A stretch of 64,000 bases of DNA from Macrolepiota albuminosa (Eukaryota > Basidiomycota > Agaricomycetes > Agaricales > Agaricaceae), in contig JAMWFC010000070.1 in assembly GCA_027475525.1 (NCBI GenBank), forward strand, positions 1-64,000, read 5' to 3'. Positions within the stretch are counted from its first letter, which is position 1; each line of letters begins with the position of its first letter. Under the pieces are notes generated by a model, which searched no databases, was not told the DNA's origin, and worked only from the letters and a program-made list of their open reading frames with translations. Positions 22,728 to 33,194 of the stretch are shown piece by piece. A program made the translations under genes and the position numbers.

Positions 22728-23712
22728 TTACAAGTCAAAGTCAAAATCAGAGTCAGAGTCATCACCCTTCGATTTTGAGCCACCCCGTATATTCCTCTGT
22801 AACTTGCCGTTAGTTGATGTAGCTTGTGATCGCATACGTGAGGAGGGATCGTCATCGTCATCGTCATCGTCACTCTCGCTGACCCTGCGCCGCTGTTCGG
22901 GCCGTGGTCGCTCAGGCATGTGGAGTGCGCCTGTGACCAAAAGAATTGCTTCCAGTTCTACACATCACAATAAGTTAATATGGCTTTCAAAGGGGAAAAA
23001 AATAGTAGATGGTACCTTCTATTCGTCGTTCCTGGTCAGCGCCCCAGGCAACAACTTGATTGCGGATTTCTCCTTTCTTGTAAACAATAATCATGGGCAC
23101 GCGACTGTCAGGCAAATTCGGTATGCACTTGTCGCCCACAATTGAAACAAATTTTGTTCGCGGGTAGCGCTCGGCGAGTAGTCGGATGTGCTGGAAAGCT
23201 CGATCTGACCGAGGGATGCTGTATCATGATAAACGTAGGGATAGAGATTATAGGATGAAGGAGAGCTCACCCATCTTTGTATAGGAAGCAAACCACACCA
23301 GTCCCTGTCTGTTCCTCGTCATCATCTTCACTAATCTTACTTGCTTCCGTGACTTCTCGAGTATAATCGTCCCTTCCGATTGGATATACACGGCCGAAGC
23401 GAGCTCTCTTATCTGCCTTGCGATCCTCGGCCAGACGCTGAAGCCTGTACGCAGCAATCGCCCGTTCCGTCTCGTCGTCTTTAGCATCTTCGCTTAACTG
23501 TTGCAGTTCAGACGGAGTGAAATCGTTCAGTAGATCATCAAAGGTGGGTGAAGGTGGTGGCGATGGTGATGGAGGAGTTGGTTCTCTAGGCGGTAGGATA
23601 CCATGCTTGCGAAGGGCATCATTACTGAGTTTTTTTTTTTCGATGAGATCGGAATAGATAATGGAGGCTATAATTCATACAATTCTGTATCTTCGTTGGG
23701 GTTAACTGCCAT
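22728..23712 (-). CDS. PLP2: Phosducin-like protein (PhLP2/VIAF type, thioredoxin fold)
   Basis: Cytosolic co-chaperone of the CCT/TRiC chaperonin, helping fold actin, tubulin and cell-cycle proteins; essential in yeast. Four exons (23681-23712, 23271-23624, 23016-23218, 22728-22957) join in frame to 272 residues with introns of 52-58 nt. The N-terminal helical part has DALRKHGILPPR and the acidic FDDLLNDFTPSELQQL. The hallmark YTREVTEAS precedes a thioredoxin-like domain with VVCFLYKDG, RTKFVSIVGDKCIPNLPDSRVPMIIVYKKGE. The C-terminus is long and acidic (DDDDDDD, then DSDSDFDFDL), longer than in yeast Plp2. No redox CxxC is present, as expected for the family. The start Met gives MAVNPNEDTEF, typical of the family (NPNEDTEW/F). 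Confidence 0.92.
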
Positions 23713-24229
23713 GAAAGCCTAGATTGGGTTTTGAGTTGAAGGTTAGACGGCAATCGAAGATTTTGCGAGGACGGATTTCTCTTGTAACTTTTATTGATAC
23801 AATTTATCACTGCGTGCTGCGGAAGGGGTGCTGCGAAGGTACGAAGGTGTCTTTGCTCCGAGAAATCCGTTTGCAAATCGGGTCACGTGTTCGATTTGCA
23901 TACGTCATTCATCAGTCGAAGGCCGCACCGAAAAATAAAGTTCTCCAGTATTCATACGATGATCTATATCTGTTCGCAGCAAACATGAAAGACGTTTCTA
24001 CATTTACAGTAAATGATTTTGTGAACAGAGTGATAACTGATCACCCTGAACAAAGAAGTTCGTTCGCCCACGGTCAGCCACCACACCCGCACCGTTTTCG
24101 CCTTTGACATGTAAAACGGAAATTACTATCGTAAATCATGAAAGTTTCAGGTAAAGGGTTTGTGTAGGTTAAAAAGCTTTGTTCTGATCACTGTATACAG
24201 AACGCTAAGGTCCACACAGGTTGAGAAGA
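23713..24229. other. Intergenic region
   Basis: About 500 nt between a minus-strand gene start and the 3' end of the next minus-strand gene. A 127-codon plus-strand open frame (23724-24107) crosses it but shows no recognisable domain and overlaps the leader of the phosducin-like gene; I do not call it. Confidence 0.5.
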
Positions 24230-25111
24230 CTACTTAGCACCCGTAGCCTTTTTTAGACTCGCGAGGATCTTGTCAACTTCACCAACATATCGATCCGTCA
24301 ATTTTTGGAACTGCCGCAAATATTAAATTCAAGACAAAGGAAACCAAGCCGATGCTGACCTCTTCTAGCTCAATTGAATGTTTAGCGTATTTGCCACGCT
24401 TGAGACTCGTCTGGTGCTGCTTTCTGACTTGAACTCGGATCTCTTCTGCCTTGCGTTGTGCCTTAGTATACAGAGCAAGTCTAGCGTCCACGGTTGGCCT
24501 AAAGTAGGAGTCAATAGCTCAGTACATATTTCTAAAAGCAATAGCATACTTGGGCATTGGTATCCTGATAGTGCGAATATCCTGTTTTTGAGGTGTTACG
24601 CTAGGAATTTTTGCATCATAGATCGCTTGCTCAATGTACTTCAAGGTCTACTAAGGCGCAGGTGAGTTGAAATTAAAATGAAGGAGAAATGATTGTTAAC
24701 ATTTTCTTCGAAAGCAGTAACCAGTAACATTGAACCTTCCCTGATGCCGACGGTTGCAACTTCCTCCAGACGCATTTCTGAGTCCACATCAGGGAGTTTG
24801 ACACGAACCGGGGAAAGCAGAGCTGGGGTGACACGTCCACTAGCACGCGATTCGAGCATCGCACAATCCTTTCCGTACCAATCTACGGCGGCTTTCATGG
24901 CGGATTCGGCTTTGGAATACTCTTCCTGGGCCGCAGGATCGGTTATGGGTTGCCGGGAGCCAGGGACGAGGTTTGAGGTGGACTTGGCCTGTTTCTTCAC
25001 AGATGCATAGGTGCGAGTGCCAAAAGGTATTTGGCGGCTGGAAAGCGGCCCATTATGGCGTAGGAGTTGCCGTCGAGCAAAGACGGTCAGGCGAAAAAAA
25101 GGCAAAGACAT
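24230..25111 (-). CDS. RRF1: Mitochondrial ribosome recycling factor
   Basis: Splits post-termination mitochondrial ribosomes. The N-terminus is a probable mitochondrial presequence rich in Arg and hydrophobics (MSLPFFRLTVFARRQLLRH). The RRF domain then begins with AESAMKAAVDWYGKDCAMLESRASGR, followed by VRVKLPDVDSEMRLEEVATV and GSMLLVTAFEEN, and continues after an intron with TLKYIEQAIYDAKIP and QDIRTIRIPMPKPTVDAR. The third part, RKAEEIRVQVRKQHQ and ELEEFQKLTDRYVGEVDKIL, is the terminal three-helix bundle. It ends KKATGAK. Introns are near 24655-24710, 24500-24550 and 24313-24361. The family is short (about 185 residues in bacteria); the longer length here is the targeting peptide and linker. 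Confidence 0.92.
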
Positions 25112-25347
25112 TCTGGACTGGTTCCTTTTTTGTCGGAGGTGGTCAATAATATTGCACGTGATCCTTCTTTGACAGACGCGATATTTGGCTTGGCTCCTTT
25201 TGATTATGTAGGAGTATTTAGTTGCTTCTGGACACGGTCTGCAAGAGTTGCTTTATGATCTGGTTCTATTACCAGTAGCAACCACTGGCATGACTCTAAT
25301 CCCTAACTTGAGACCATAATTTTACGACTTTCTTTCTTCCGTCTGTA

Positions 25348-28300
25348 ATGGAGTATTCAGAAAAATTGCTACCTCGTCGATATCAGGAAGAAGTGTTTGC
25401 AAAGGCTCAAACAGGTGAGGGTGATGTTGTATCTGTATCACCAGTGAAGATTCTTGGCTATAAGGATGCTTAGGGAATATCATCGCTGCGTTGGATACTG
25501 GATCTGGCAAGACGTTCATTGGTCTCTTGCTCATTCGCTGGATATCTGCTTTGGAAACTTCAAAGGACAGAGTTGTCATATTTCTCGTTCCCAAAGTTGC
25601 TCTGGTAGAACAACAAGGGAATTTTATCGCCCAAAACACTCCTCTACGAGTAATCAAGCTGCATGGAGCCCTTGACATAGATTTAGCGGACAGAGCTCAA
25701 TGGTCGCCCAAAACACTCCTCTACGAGTAATCAAGCTGCATGGAGCCCTTGACATAGATTTAGCGGACAGAGCTCAATGGAGAAGCGGTTTGACAGCCAT
25801 GATGTTTTCGTGATGACCGGTACTAATTTTCTTCTCCGATGATCTTGATGCACTGATAGTCCTTTGTAGCCCAGATTTTCCTCAACATTCTGACTCACTC
25901 TATCTGGAGCATCGACAGGGTATCCTTACTGATCTTTGATGAATGTCATCATGCCCGGAAAAACCACCCTTATAACGGTATTATGCGCGAATACTTTCAA
26001 ACACCTGCAACCGCTCGCCGTCCGAAGATTTTCGGGATGACAGCCTCACCTATATGGAACCCCAAGGACCCAATAGGATCTTTGAATACCCTTGAAGCCA
26101 ATATGGATTGCAAAGTCATCGGTGTTCGTGCCCACCTCGATGAGCTACAAGAACACTCATCAAAACCAGTCGAAGTAGGTCCATCGACATCTTTGGGGTT
26201 GAGATTCATTTTTCGCAATAGATAATTAAACAATACCCATCCCCCGAAGATTCATATCCCGATTTTCCTTCACCGACGTTGTGGGACTATCTCCAAGTAT
26301 TTGAAAGAAATATCTGGGAAGAACTTGAGATACCCTGGAATGTACTAGAGACACGATATTATTCAACCTACTACGACTTAGGGCCATACGCAGCTTCACT
26401 CTTTCTGCACGGTGAACTAGAACGCCACATCGATATTATTCAACCTACTACGACTTAGGGCCATACGCAGCTTCACTCTTTCTGCACGGTGAACTAGAAC
26501 GCCACATCCCTATATCCACGATCTATATATGAGCAACGTACAATCAACACAACTTTCTGCCGAGATCGGCCTGCCATCGAAAGAAGTGAAGCCTCTACCT
26601 GCTGATTTCTGGCAGATTCAACAAATTCATGTTGGTTTCAAAGAATTGCTTTCAATGGATGCTCTCACGGCCAGCACTGTTCCTCTAACATGGTGTACTC
26701 CGAAAATACGAACCTTGGTGGAGCTGCTTCTTGCTTACCATAAGCCTGGTTTTCAGGGAATTGTATTCGTGGAGCAACGGCAGACAGCTACCTATCTAGC
26801 TCAGATTCTGCCTATGCTTCCAGGGATCAAGGGCCTTCTTCGTTGCGGTGCACTGATGGGACAAGGCGTCAATAGCGACGGGATTGGAAAACCAACCCCT
26901 GCTGGACACAAGAATTTTGCGGAGTCATTTCGTCGTGGCGATATCGATCTCTGTAAGTTTCTCGCGTGGAAAGACCGCTAATTTTTACAATCATTTATAG
27001 TAATTGCAACTTCAGTAGCTGAAGAGGGACTTGACTTTCCGGTATGATATTTTTCGCTCTTCATGCCACTATATGGTATGATTATACTTACTGCGCAGGC
27101 ATGCGACCTTGTCATACGCTTTGACCCACTGGCCCACATGGTAGGATACGTCCAGTCTCGCGGTCGGACTAGAAACAAAGCCTCAACGTTCATCGTGATG
27201 GTACAAAAAGGCGATAACGCAAATATCTCTCGATATCAGATGTTAAAAACTGTTGAACCAGAGATCAACGAAATTTACCGGTCTCGTCATTCATTAGAAG
27301 ATAACTCACGTGAAGACGATTCTGAGGATGATGACGCTGGACCTGCAGACCTTGCGGAGCGTGAGAGATACGTTGTAAGCTCGACCGGGGCAGTCCTCAC
27401 CTACGATAACTCCATGTCGCTTCTCAATCGCCTCTTCTCTCTCCTTCCCAAAGATTCCTTTACGCCTCCGAAGTATATAGGTGACTTCGAAACCACACTC
27501 GTCTTACCATCCACTATCCCTCTTACACCCAATGATCTCACCTTCAATGGACCACCTCGACGTTCAAAGAAGGAGGCGAGGCGTGCTGCTGCTTTCATGG
27601 CCGTCAAGCGATTGCACGAGCTCAACGTTTTTGACGACTTCCTCTTACCTGTCTCTGGTTCCAAAGGGAAAGAAACCGAGGATGCAGACGGTCGTCCTAT
27701 CACTGATGTCTCGCAGGTTCCCGTCATGTTGGATGTCCTTGTTCATGATCCTTGGACCACAGGACGCAGTCTGTGGCTTCATCCTGTTTATATCGACAAT
27801 CGACTTGCCGCTGGTCTTGTAACTGGAACCAAGCTACCGCCTGTCATTATCGTCTGCGGTAAGCTTGTAGAGACAAGACAAGGTCGACCAATGGTTTTTG
27901 AAAGCGAAGAAGATGAATTGCACAGAAGAAGGCTAATGCTAGAATTCACGAGGTTGGGCATATGGCTACGCATCACGGCACGACCATTCACCCTTCCCAC
28001 GAGCCTGTTTCTCGTCCCTCTCGCTGCATCTTGTGAGGTTGACTTTGATGCCATGGAATCACTAGTTGCAGGTCCTCGTGGGTCTTCCGATTGGAGCGTC
28101 ATCACTGAGGATGACTTTGACAACCTTATAATTATGAATGCAAACCAGTTCGGCAGGCCTTATCTGCTTCACAATATCCGTAATGACCTGACACCCATGT
28201 CACAACCACCGCCGGGTTCACGCGAAGCAGGTTATCGAAGCTACTACGAGTATTTTGTCCAGAAATGGACCAGGAGGAAGTGGGCTGCGCGTGTTCCCAA

Positions 28301-30089
28301 AGATGGCCCATTAGTGGAAGCACACTTGATTCCTCGTTCTCCCAACGGTATATATACTCTTCATCCTGAGACAACAAGCACCGCCAATATGGTGCAAACA
28401 GTACCCGACGGCCTCGTTGCGCCACGAGACTCATTTCGGTGGTTCACTATGTCGCCTCATGTCCGTAGAGCCTTCGAAGTCCTTCCCGCTTTATGTTATC
28501 GAATCAGTGGCATCTATCGCGCTCACCGCGCTTGCTTTGAACTTGGTCTTCCGCCAATTAGGGAGGACCTCCTTGTCGAAGCTCTCACTCTGCCTTGCGC
28601 TGACATGGATTACAGTAATCAGCGACTTGAAACTCTAGGTGATGCTGTTCTCAAGCTATGTACCGCCGTCCATCTATATAATAAGTACCCTCATTGTCAT
28701 GAAGGCCAATTATCCATCCTTAGGACGAGTTCTATTTCTAACCGTTTCCTGCTTGCTCGTGCGAAGGACATCGGGCTCGAGGCATATGTAACAAGTGAGC
28801 ACCATAACGTTCGCACATGGAGGTATCTGGAGAGTGTCAACAAGTCGTTGAATCCATCGGCGAACAGGCACGTGTCTCGGCGATATCCTCGTCGAAGTTT
28901 ACAGGACTGCATGGAGGCCATTCTCGGCTCGAGTTTCTTGACCGGTGGTATCCCCATGGCCCTTCGCACAGGAACATCGCTTCGCCTTTCCTTCGGCGGC
29001 CCTACCCCGTGGTCCTTACGATACAGTCGGCCTCCAGTGGCTGGTACAGTCGCACAGTATTTTCTTGATTTAGAAGATCGCCTTGGTTATACCTTCCATC
29101 GACCCGAACTTCTGGTAGAAGCTGTAACTCATCCTTCAATTTGTTCAACCTCAGGAGGTCCTCCCTATCAGCGTCTAGAATTTCTTGGCGATGGTGAGTT
29201 TTCATTGTAATGATATACCCTCTCGTCGCTTTACTCTCGTCATACCCATACAGCTCTATTGGATCTGGTTGTCCTCGACTATCTCTATAAAAAGTTCCCC
29301 AACGCAACTTCTCACCAATTATCATTACCAAAAGCAAAGGCAGTTTGCTCCCCATCGTTGGCATATCTTGCCATTCGACGTTTAAATCTACATCACATCT
29401 TGCTTATCAACAGTGTGGACTTGACAGAGGCAATTGATTCATACGTTCCCCTTCTGCAATCTACAACAAGCGAAGAGATTGTTGAACAAGGATGGAAGTA
29501 TGATCCGCCAAAAGCTCTCAGCGACGGCTTCGAAAGTATAATGGGAGCTGTACTTGTTGATTCTGCCTATAATTATGAAAAAGCCGCTGCCGTCGCTGAA
29601 GTTGTAATGGAAGCGATTCTATCTGTTTTATCTCCATCTCTTGTATGGGATCCAGTGTCCACCCTCAAACAATTGATTACCCGCGCAGGCTGTTCAAAAC
29701 TGACCATTGAGTAAGAGCCGCCTTTCTCTCGACCTAGCACATAATCAACTCATAATTTTTACAGAAAAAAGAAAAGACTCTGTAACGGAATAGAGAGCGA
29801 TGGTGTTGCAGTACTTGTACACGGCATCATTATCGCCGGGCCGATCGTGACAGCGAGCCGATCTGTGTCAAAATTCATAGCTTCGGACAGGGCTTTGGCT
29901 TTGTTAAAGGATTCAGACCGTATCCAATCAATCCTTCAGTCATGCAATTGCCAGAAGACTAAGCTCGATAAGGATGGCACTCTTACGGATAACGGGGTTA
30001 CTAAAAATGGGATCGTGGGTTTGCAAGAGAAAGACTTGACAAAAATGAAAGAATTAGGAGATGGTTTGGATGTTATTCCACCAGATTAG
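25348..30089 (+). CDS. DCL: Dicer-like ribonuclease III (frame broken by two 77-bp duplications)
   Basis: Cuts double-stranded RNA into small RNAs for RNA silencing. The helicase part has ALDTGSGKT (motif I), FDECHHARKNH (motif II), MTASPIW (motif III), and in the second lobe GIVFVEQRQTA, TSVAEEGLDFP and YVQSRGRTR (motif VI). A Dicer dimerisation domain follows (about 27410-27650; RRSKKEARRAAAF), then a divergent PAZ-like stretch, then two RNase III domains with QRLETLGDAVLK...DCMEAILGS and QRLEFLGDALLD...DGFESIMGA, both with the acidic catalytic residues present. Introns include 25415-25473, one after 26178, two around 26953-27099, one at 29193 and one at 29712. Two exact 77-bp tandem duplications (25627-25780, 26354-26507) interrupt the helicase frame. 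Removing one copy of each still leaves the flanking frames offset by one base, so the true local sequence is unresolved. Confidence 0.9.
25627..25780. repeat. Exact 77-bp tandem duplication inside Dicer (first)
   Basis: Two identical 77-nt copies, 25627-25703 and 25704-25780, with no mismatch. The left copy continues the conserved frame through LHGALDIDLADRAQW; the right copy runs into a stop. Conserved coding resumes in another frame at 25780 (EKRFDSHDVFVMT). The unit is not a multiple of three. Confidence 0.97.
26354..26507. repeat. Exact 77-bp tandem duplication inside Dicer (second)
   Basis: Two identical copies, 26354-26430 and 26431-26507, and the base after each copy also matches. The left copy carries the conserved YDLGPYAASLFLHGELERHI frame; the right copy meets a stop codon. 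Same unit length as the duplication at 25627. Confidence 0.97.
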
Positions 30090-30162
30090 GTTCATCTCCT
30101 TCCTTCATTACGCACAATAATGATCGCAGTAAATGAATGACGGCACATATCGATATCTGAAA

Positions 30163-30332
30163 CTAGGAGGTCCATATGATGCATGGGAAAACTGAATGAA
30201 ACAGTATGTCCACAGCACTTGCAATTGATTTTAAAACATCTGCCGTTACACCTTGAGCTTCCAACTTCATACGCAACGCGCGGACAATGGATTTTACCTC
30301 CGATACAGATCTCAACCCGGGGCCGCTTACTG
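30163..30332 (-). other. Possible small exon, unrecognised
   Basis: On the minus strand a frame ending at a TAG (30163) reads LRSVSEVKSIVRALRMKLE and then QGVTADVLKSIASAVDILF, which looks like two amphipathic helices rather than random translation. There is no in-frame Met; a stop lies just upstream at about 30333, so it would need an upstream exon, which I could not find. It may be a remnant or chance. Confidence 0.25.
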
Positions 30333-31341
30333 CTCATTGCTCAGTTAGCGCTTGTATGACCGGAACGCACGATTTGCATCGCCGTGGGCGCACAGCCACG
30401 CCTTCTTAATTTATACTTTGCTTCATCCTGTCATCTTAGGTTACGCTGTCTAGACGCCATTTACGCTTCTCATACGCGCTGGTTAATTGACGTCAACCTC
30501 CAAATAGTACACATCTAAAGTTGCCCCAATTCAGAATAACTCAGGTCTGGGTATCCCATCAAAATCACATATTTGCGTAACCAAATGAGCTTTGACCTCA
30601 CAAGCAGGTTGCCGTCAAATTGTCCAAAGGAGAATTACACTGGTGTGGGTGTGAGTCAAGAAAACTAGGGTCCATATTTTACTCCCGATATATCATTCTA
30701 CACATGCCATCGTGTTGTGATACTCATTTACTTCCAAATGGGAATTTTATCCTGTGAAAGATGCAGTGGGACCTCAACTGCCAAGTGATGGCTTGTCACT
30801 ATGGTGGTCAAAGTTATTCCAGGGCCTTGACAAACTGCCTCCTCTGGCCTGGCTTGTCTGGCTAACGGCTTGAAGCTTATATCACAACCAGAATTTCATA
30901 ACTTGCTGGCCGGAGCTACCACAATCAAGTGGAGCAACGAAGGTCCGAAAATCAAGGAATCTTTCATAATTGCAGTGGATAGATAGCACGCAAGGAAAAG
31001 TCTCATATTGTCGAGAGAATAAGTTCTGTCAGAATCGCTTATGTTGAAGCATCAAATGTAAACAACGGTCTAAAGTTTGGATGGCGGCCTGGCTCACACC
31101 CAGAAAGGCAACACATTTGAAGCAAGTTTCGATGTACGCATTGTACGGATCGGACATGGTCAACAGCATTTGATGCTCCAGAAGGGGGAGTCATAGACTA
31201 TACCAATACAATTCCTCTCTTGTTTGACGCCCTTCTCCATTTATTACTGTTTCATTGGCACGAGGTTGAGTCATCGCGGACCAAACATTGTCCAGATAAA
31301 AGCCCTGTTTATGAGCCAATTCAGGTCAGAGAAGCTCAGAT
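30333..31341. other. 1 kb intergenic region
   Basis: AT-rich, with stops in all frames and no motif I recognise. A TATAAATTAAG-like sequence lies on the minus strand near 30410. The right end is presumably the promoter of the gene at 31342. Confidence 0.5.
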
Positions 31342-32347
31342 ATGTCTGCTCTTGCAACGCCCTCCCTTCTTCGCCACTTGAAATCACTCTATCCTCGGAC
31401 AAATCTGTCCCGCCGTGAGTCAACTACAAACATTCCATATAATCATGCGTCATAAACCTCATATTACCTGCAGATGCTAATCCATGGTACATTGTCGCCA
31501 GCGTAGCATTCTGTGCAAGCAACAGGCCTGAAGAAGTTCCCCGAGTCTTTCAACACGCATTGAACGATCTCAAGAGAGAGAGCAACGACATTGAAGATCA
31601 CCGTTTGCTGGCTCGGAAAGTTCGGGATGCCCTGTTCAAGGCTGGACTGACTGCTGGATTTGCTAGGGTATGACATTGATTCAAAACAACTGATAACTTA
31701 CTCACACTATGCAATCTCCTATAGTCAATTAACGGCCTTACTGCCTTGCATGAGGTCATGCCCGAGGAACTTCGTGACACTAGAATGATGCGGTAAGTCC
31801 TTTTGAATGCAGCAATTCGGAAATCTCTGAACAGTGGCTGTTTTGGCCAGGCGTATGGAAACGCCTATTGAAGAGCACGAAAAGATCGGTAAAGCCTTGT
31901 TCCAGAGGATTTACGGCGAGACAGCCGATTCGATACAGGACTTGATGAATAACATCTACCCAGACCTGGGTGAGTTCCATGCGCTCTCTTCAAGGTGCAT
32001 CGCTTACTGAAGAACAGGTTGGTTCAATAAAAGTATCATTTACGGTGTAAATTATGGCTTTACCGAGATCTTGTCACCACTGGAGACATCATATACTATG
32101 ATCGCGGCCCTCACAGGTAAGAATTGGTCCATGTTATTTCTTTGTTGATCTTCTCAATCCCCTCTCAGCAACCGACAATCCTCGGCAGATCAAATGGCAC
32201 CTTGACGGCGCTCAACGAGGAGGGGCAACATTGAAAGAAGTACAATCCGTTCGTTCGATGTCCATGAAAGTAGCAGCACTCTCGGGAGTACGATGGAGAA
32301 ATGAAATTCCCGAAGTTAGAGAATCTTTGGTAACTGCAAGACTTTGA
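31342..32347 (+). CDS. Carboxymuconolactone decarboxylase/AhpD-like protein (paralogue A)
   Basis: Six exons (31342-31414, 31474-31667, 31725-31792, 31851-31969, 32018-32116, 32169-32347) join in frame to 243 residues. All-helical protein with NPWYIVASVAFCASNRPEEVPRVFQ, RDALFKAGLTAGFARSINGL, TALHEVMPEELRD, RIYGETADSIQDLMNNIYPDLGW, ILSPLETSYTMIAALTATD and RQIKWHLDGAQRGGAT. The arrangement of the helix pair with HLDGA..GGAT and a helix-rich core resembles the carboxymuconolactone decarboxylase/AhpD fold seen in fungal proteins of unknown role. The CxxC redox pair of true AhpD is not visible, so peroxidase-reductase activity should not be assumed. The gene at 35926 is a close paralogue in the same orientation with equal exon 1-3 lengths. 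Confidence 0.75.
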
Positions 32348-33194
32348 AACAAGAGAAAACTATCATGGACAAGAACGGTAGTAATGACGTAATCTTTAAT
32401 ACGAATTATATAGTCACACCTGTATGCATGTAATTAGGATCTTCTGTAATCACATTCTGGACTCGGACTTGAGTCCGGGCAATCTGTTTTTTCTTTCCTT
32501 ATGAAAAGTGCACACCTTCTTTCCTACTTTTTTTTTAGAAGTCAGAAGTTGTCCGATTTGCATGGACTAAAAAACTCCGGCCTCGGTTACTTACATTGGT
32601 CATGTCTCCTGTTCCACTGGATGTTAGATGAGACTAGTTTTAATGATTCCTGGGTGCTCCGTCGAAACGTGCCATGCCTCGCAAAAACATTTTTCGATTG
32701 GGCTCAGTAAAATATCTGAAGCCGGTCGTCGGACTTGTCCGAACACTTCGCATCGCGCTAACATTGACATTCGTTCTCGGTCTGGTGTCCCCGCTAGCCT
32801 GAGGCCTGAATCATCCATCTAATGTTTCTTGCCTGGACTCACATAAAAAGGGTACAATCTTTCCATTTCGAACAGTTTCTCCTTGCCTAGCGGGTCACGT
32901 ATCGTGAGCTTTTGAAAGAGACATATATACGCGTCCGACCAGTAGCCTTGTTGATAAAACAATCAGAAGTTGTTTGTATCAAACAAGTCCTTGGAGTTAT
33001 CTGACCGAAGTATGGTGAGTCAATGAGTGAGAGTTGTAGTCTAATGGATTGCTACAAAATTGATCACTTGAACACGTAATACGGGCACTTCGCCTGATCC
33101 TCCTCAGCAAAGTTTAGTATCAACATCTATCTAATGACACGCAAGAAAGCGATAGCATTGATCCTGAAGTATAAAAAAAATACATATGCTGTAA
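32348..33194. other. Intergenic region between convergent genes
   Basis: About 850 nt between the 3' ends of two convergent genes. Includes a run of T near 32530 and no frame with recognisable content. A GGACTTGAGTCC palindrome-like sequence occurs near 32464. Nothing else stands out. Confidence 0.45.

Noticed and set aside
23724..24107. 127-codon plus-strand frame
   Set aside because: Overlaps the 5' end of the phosducin-like gene and has no recognisable content.
25348..30089. Dicer as a simple pseudogene
   Set aside because: Both RNase III catalytic sets and all helicase motifs are conserved; the breaks coincide exactly with two 77-bp duplications that look technical.
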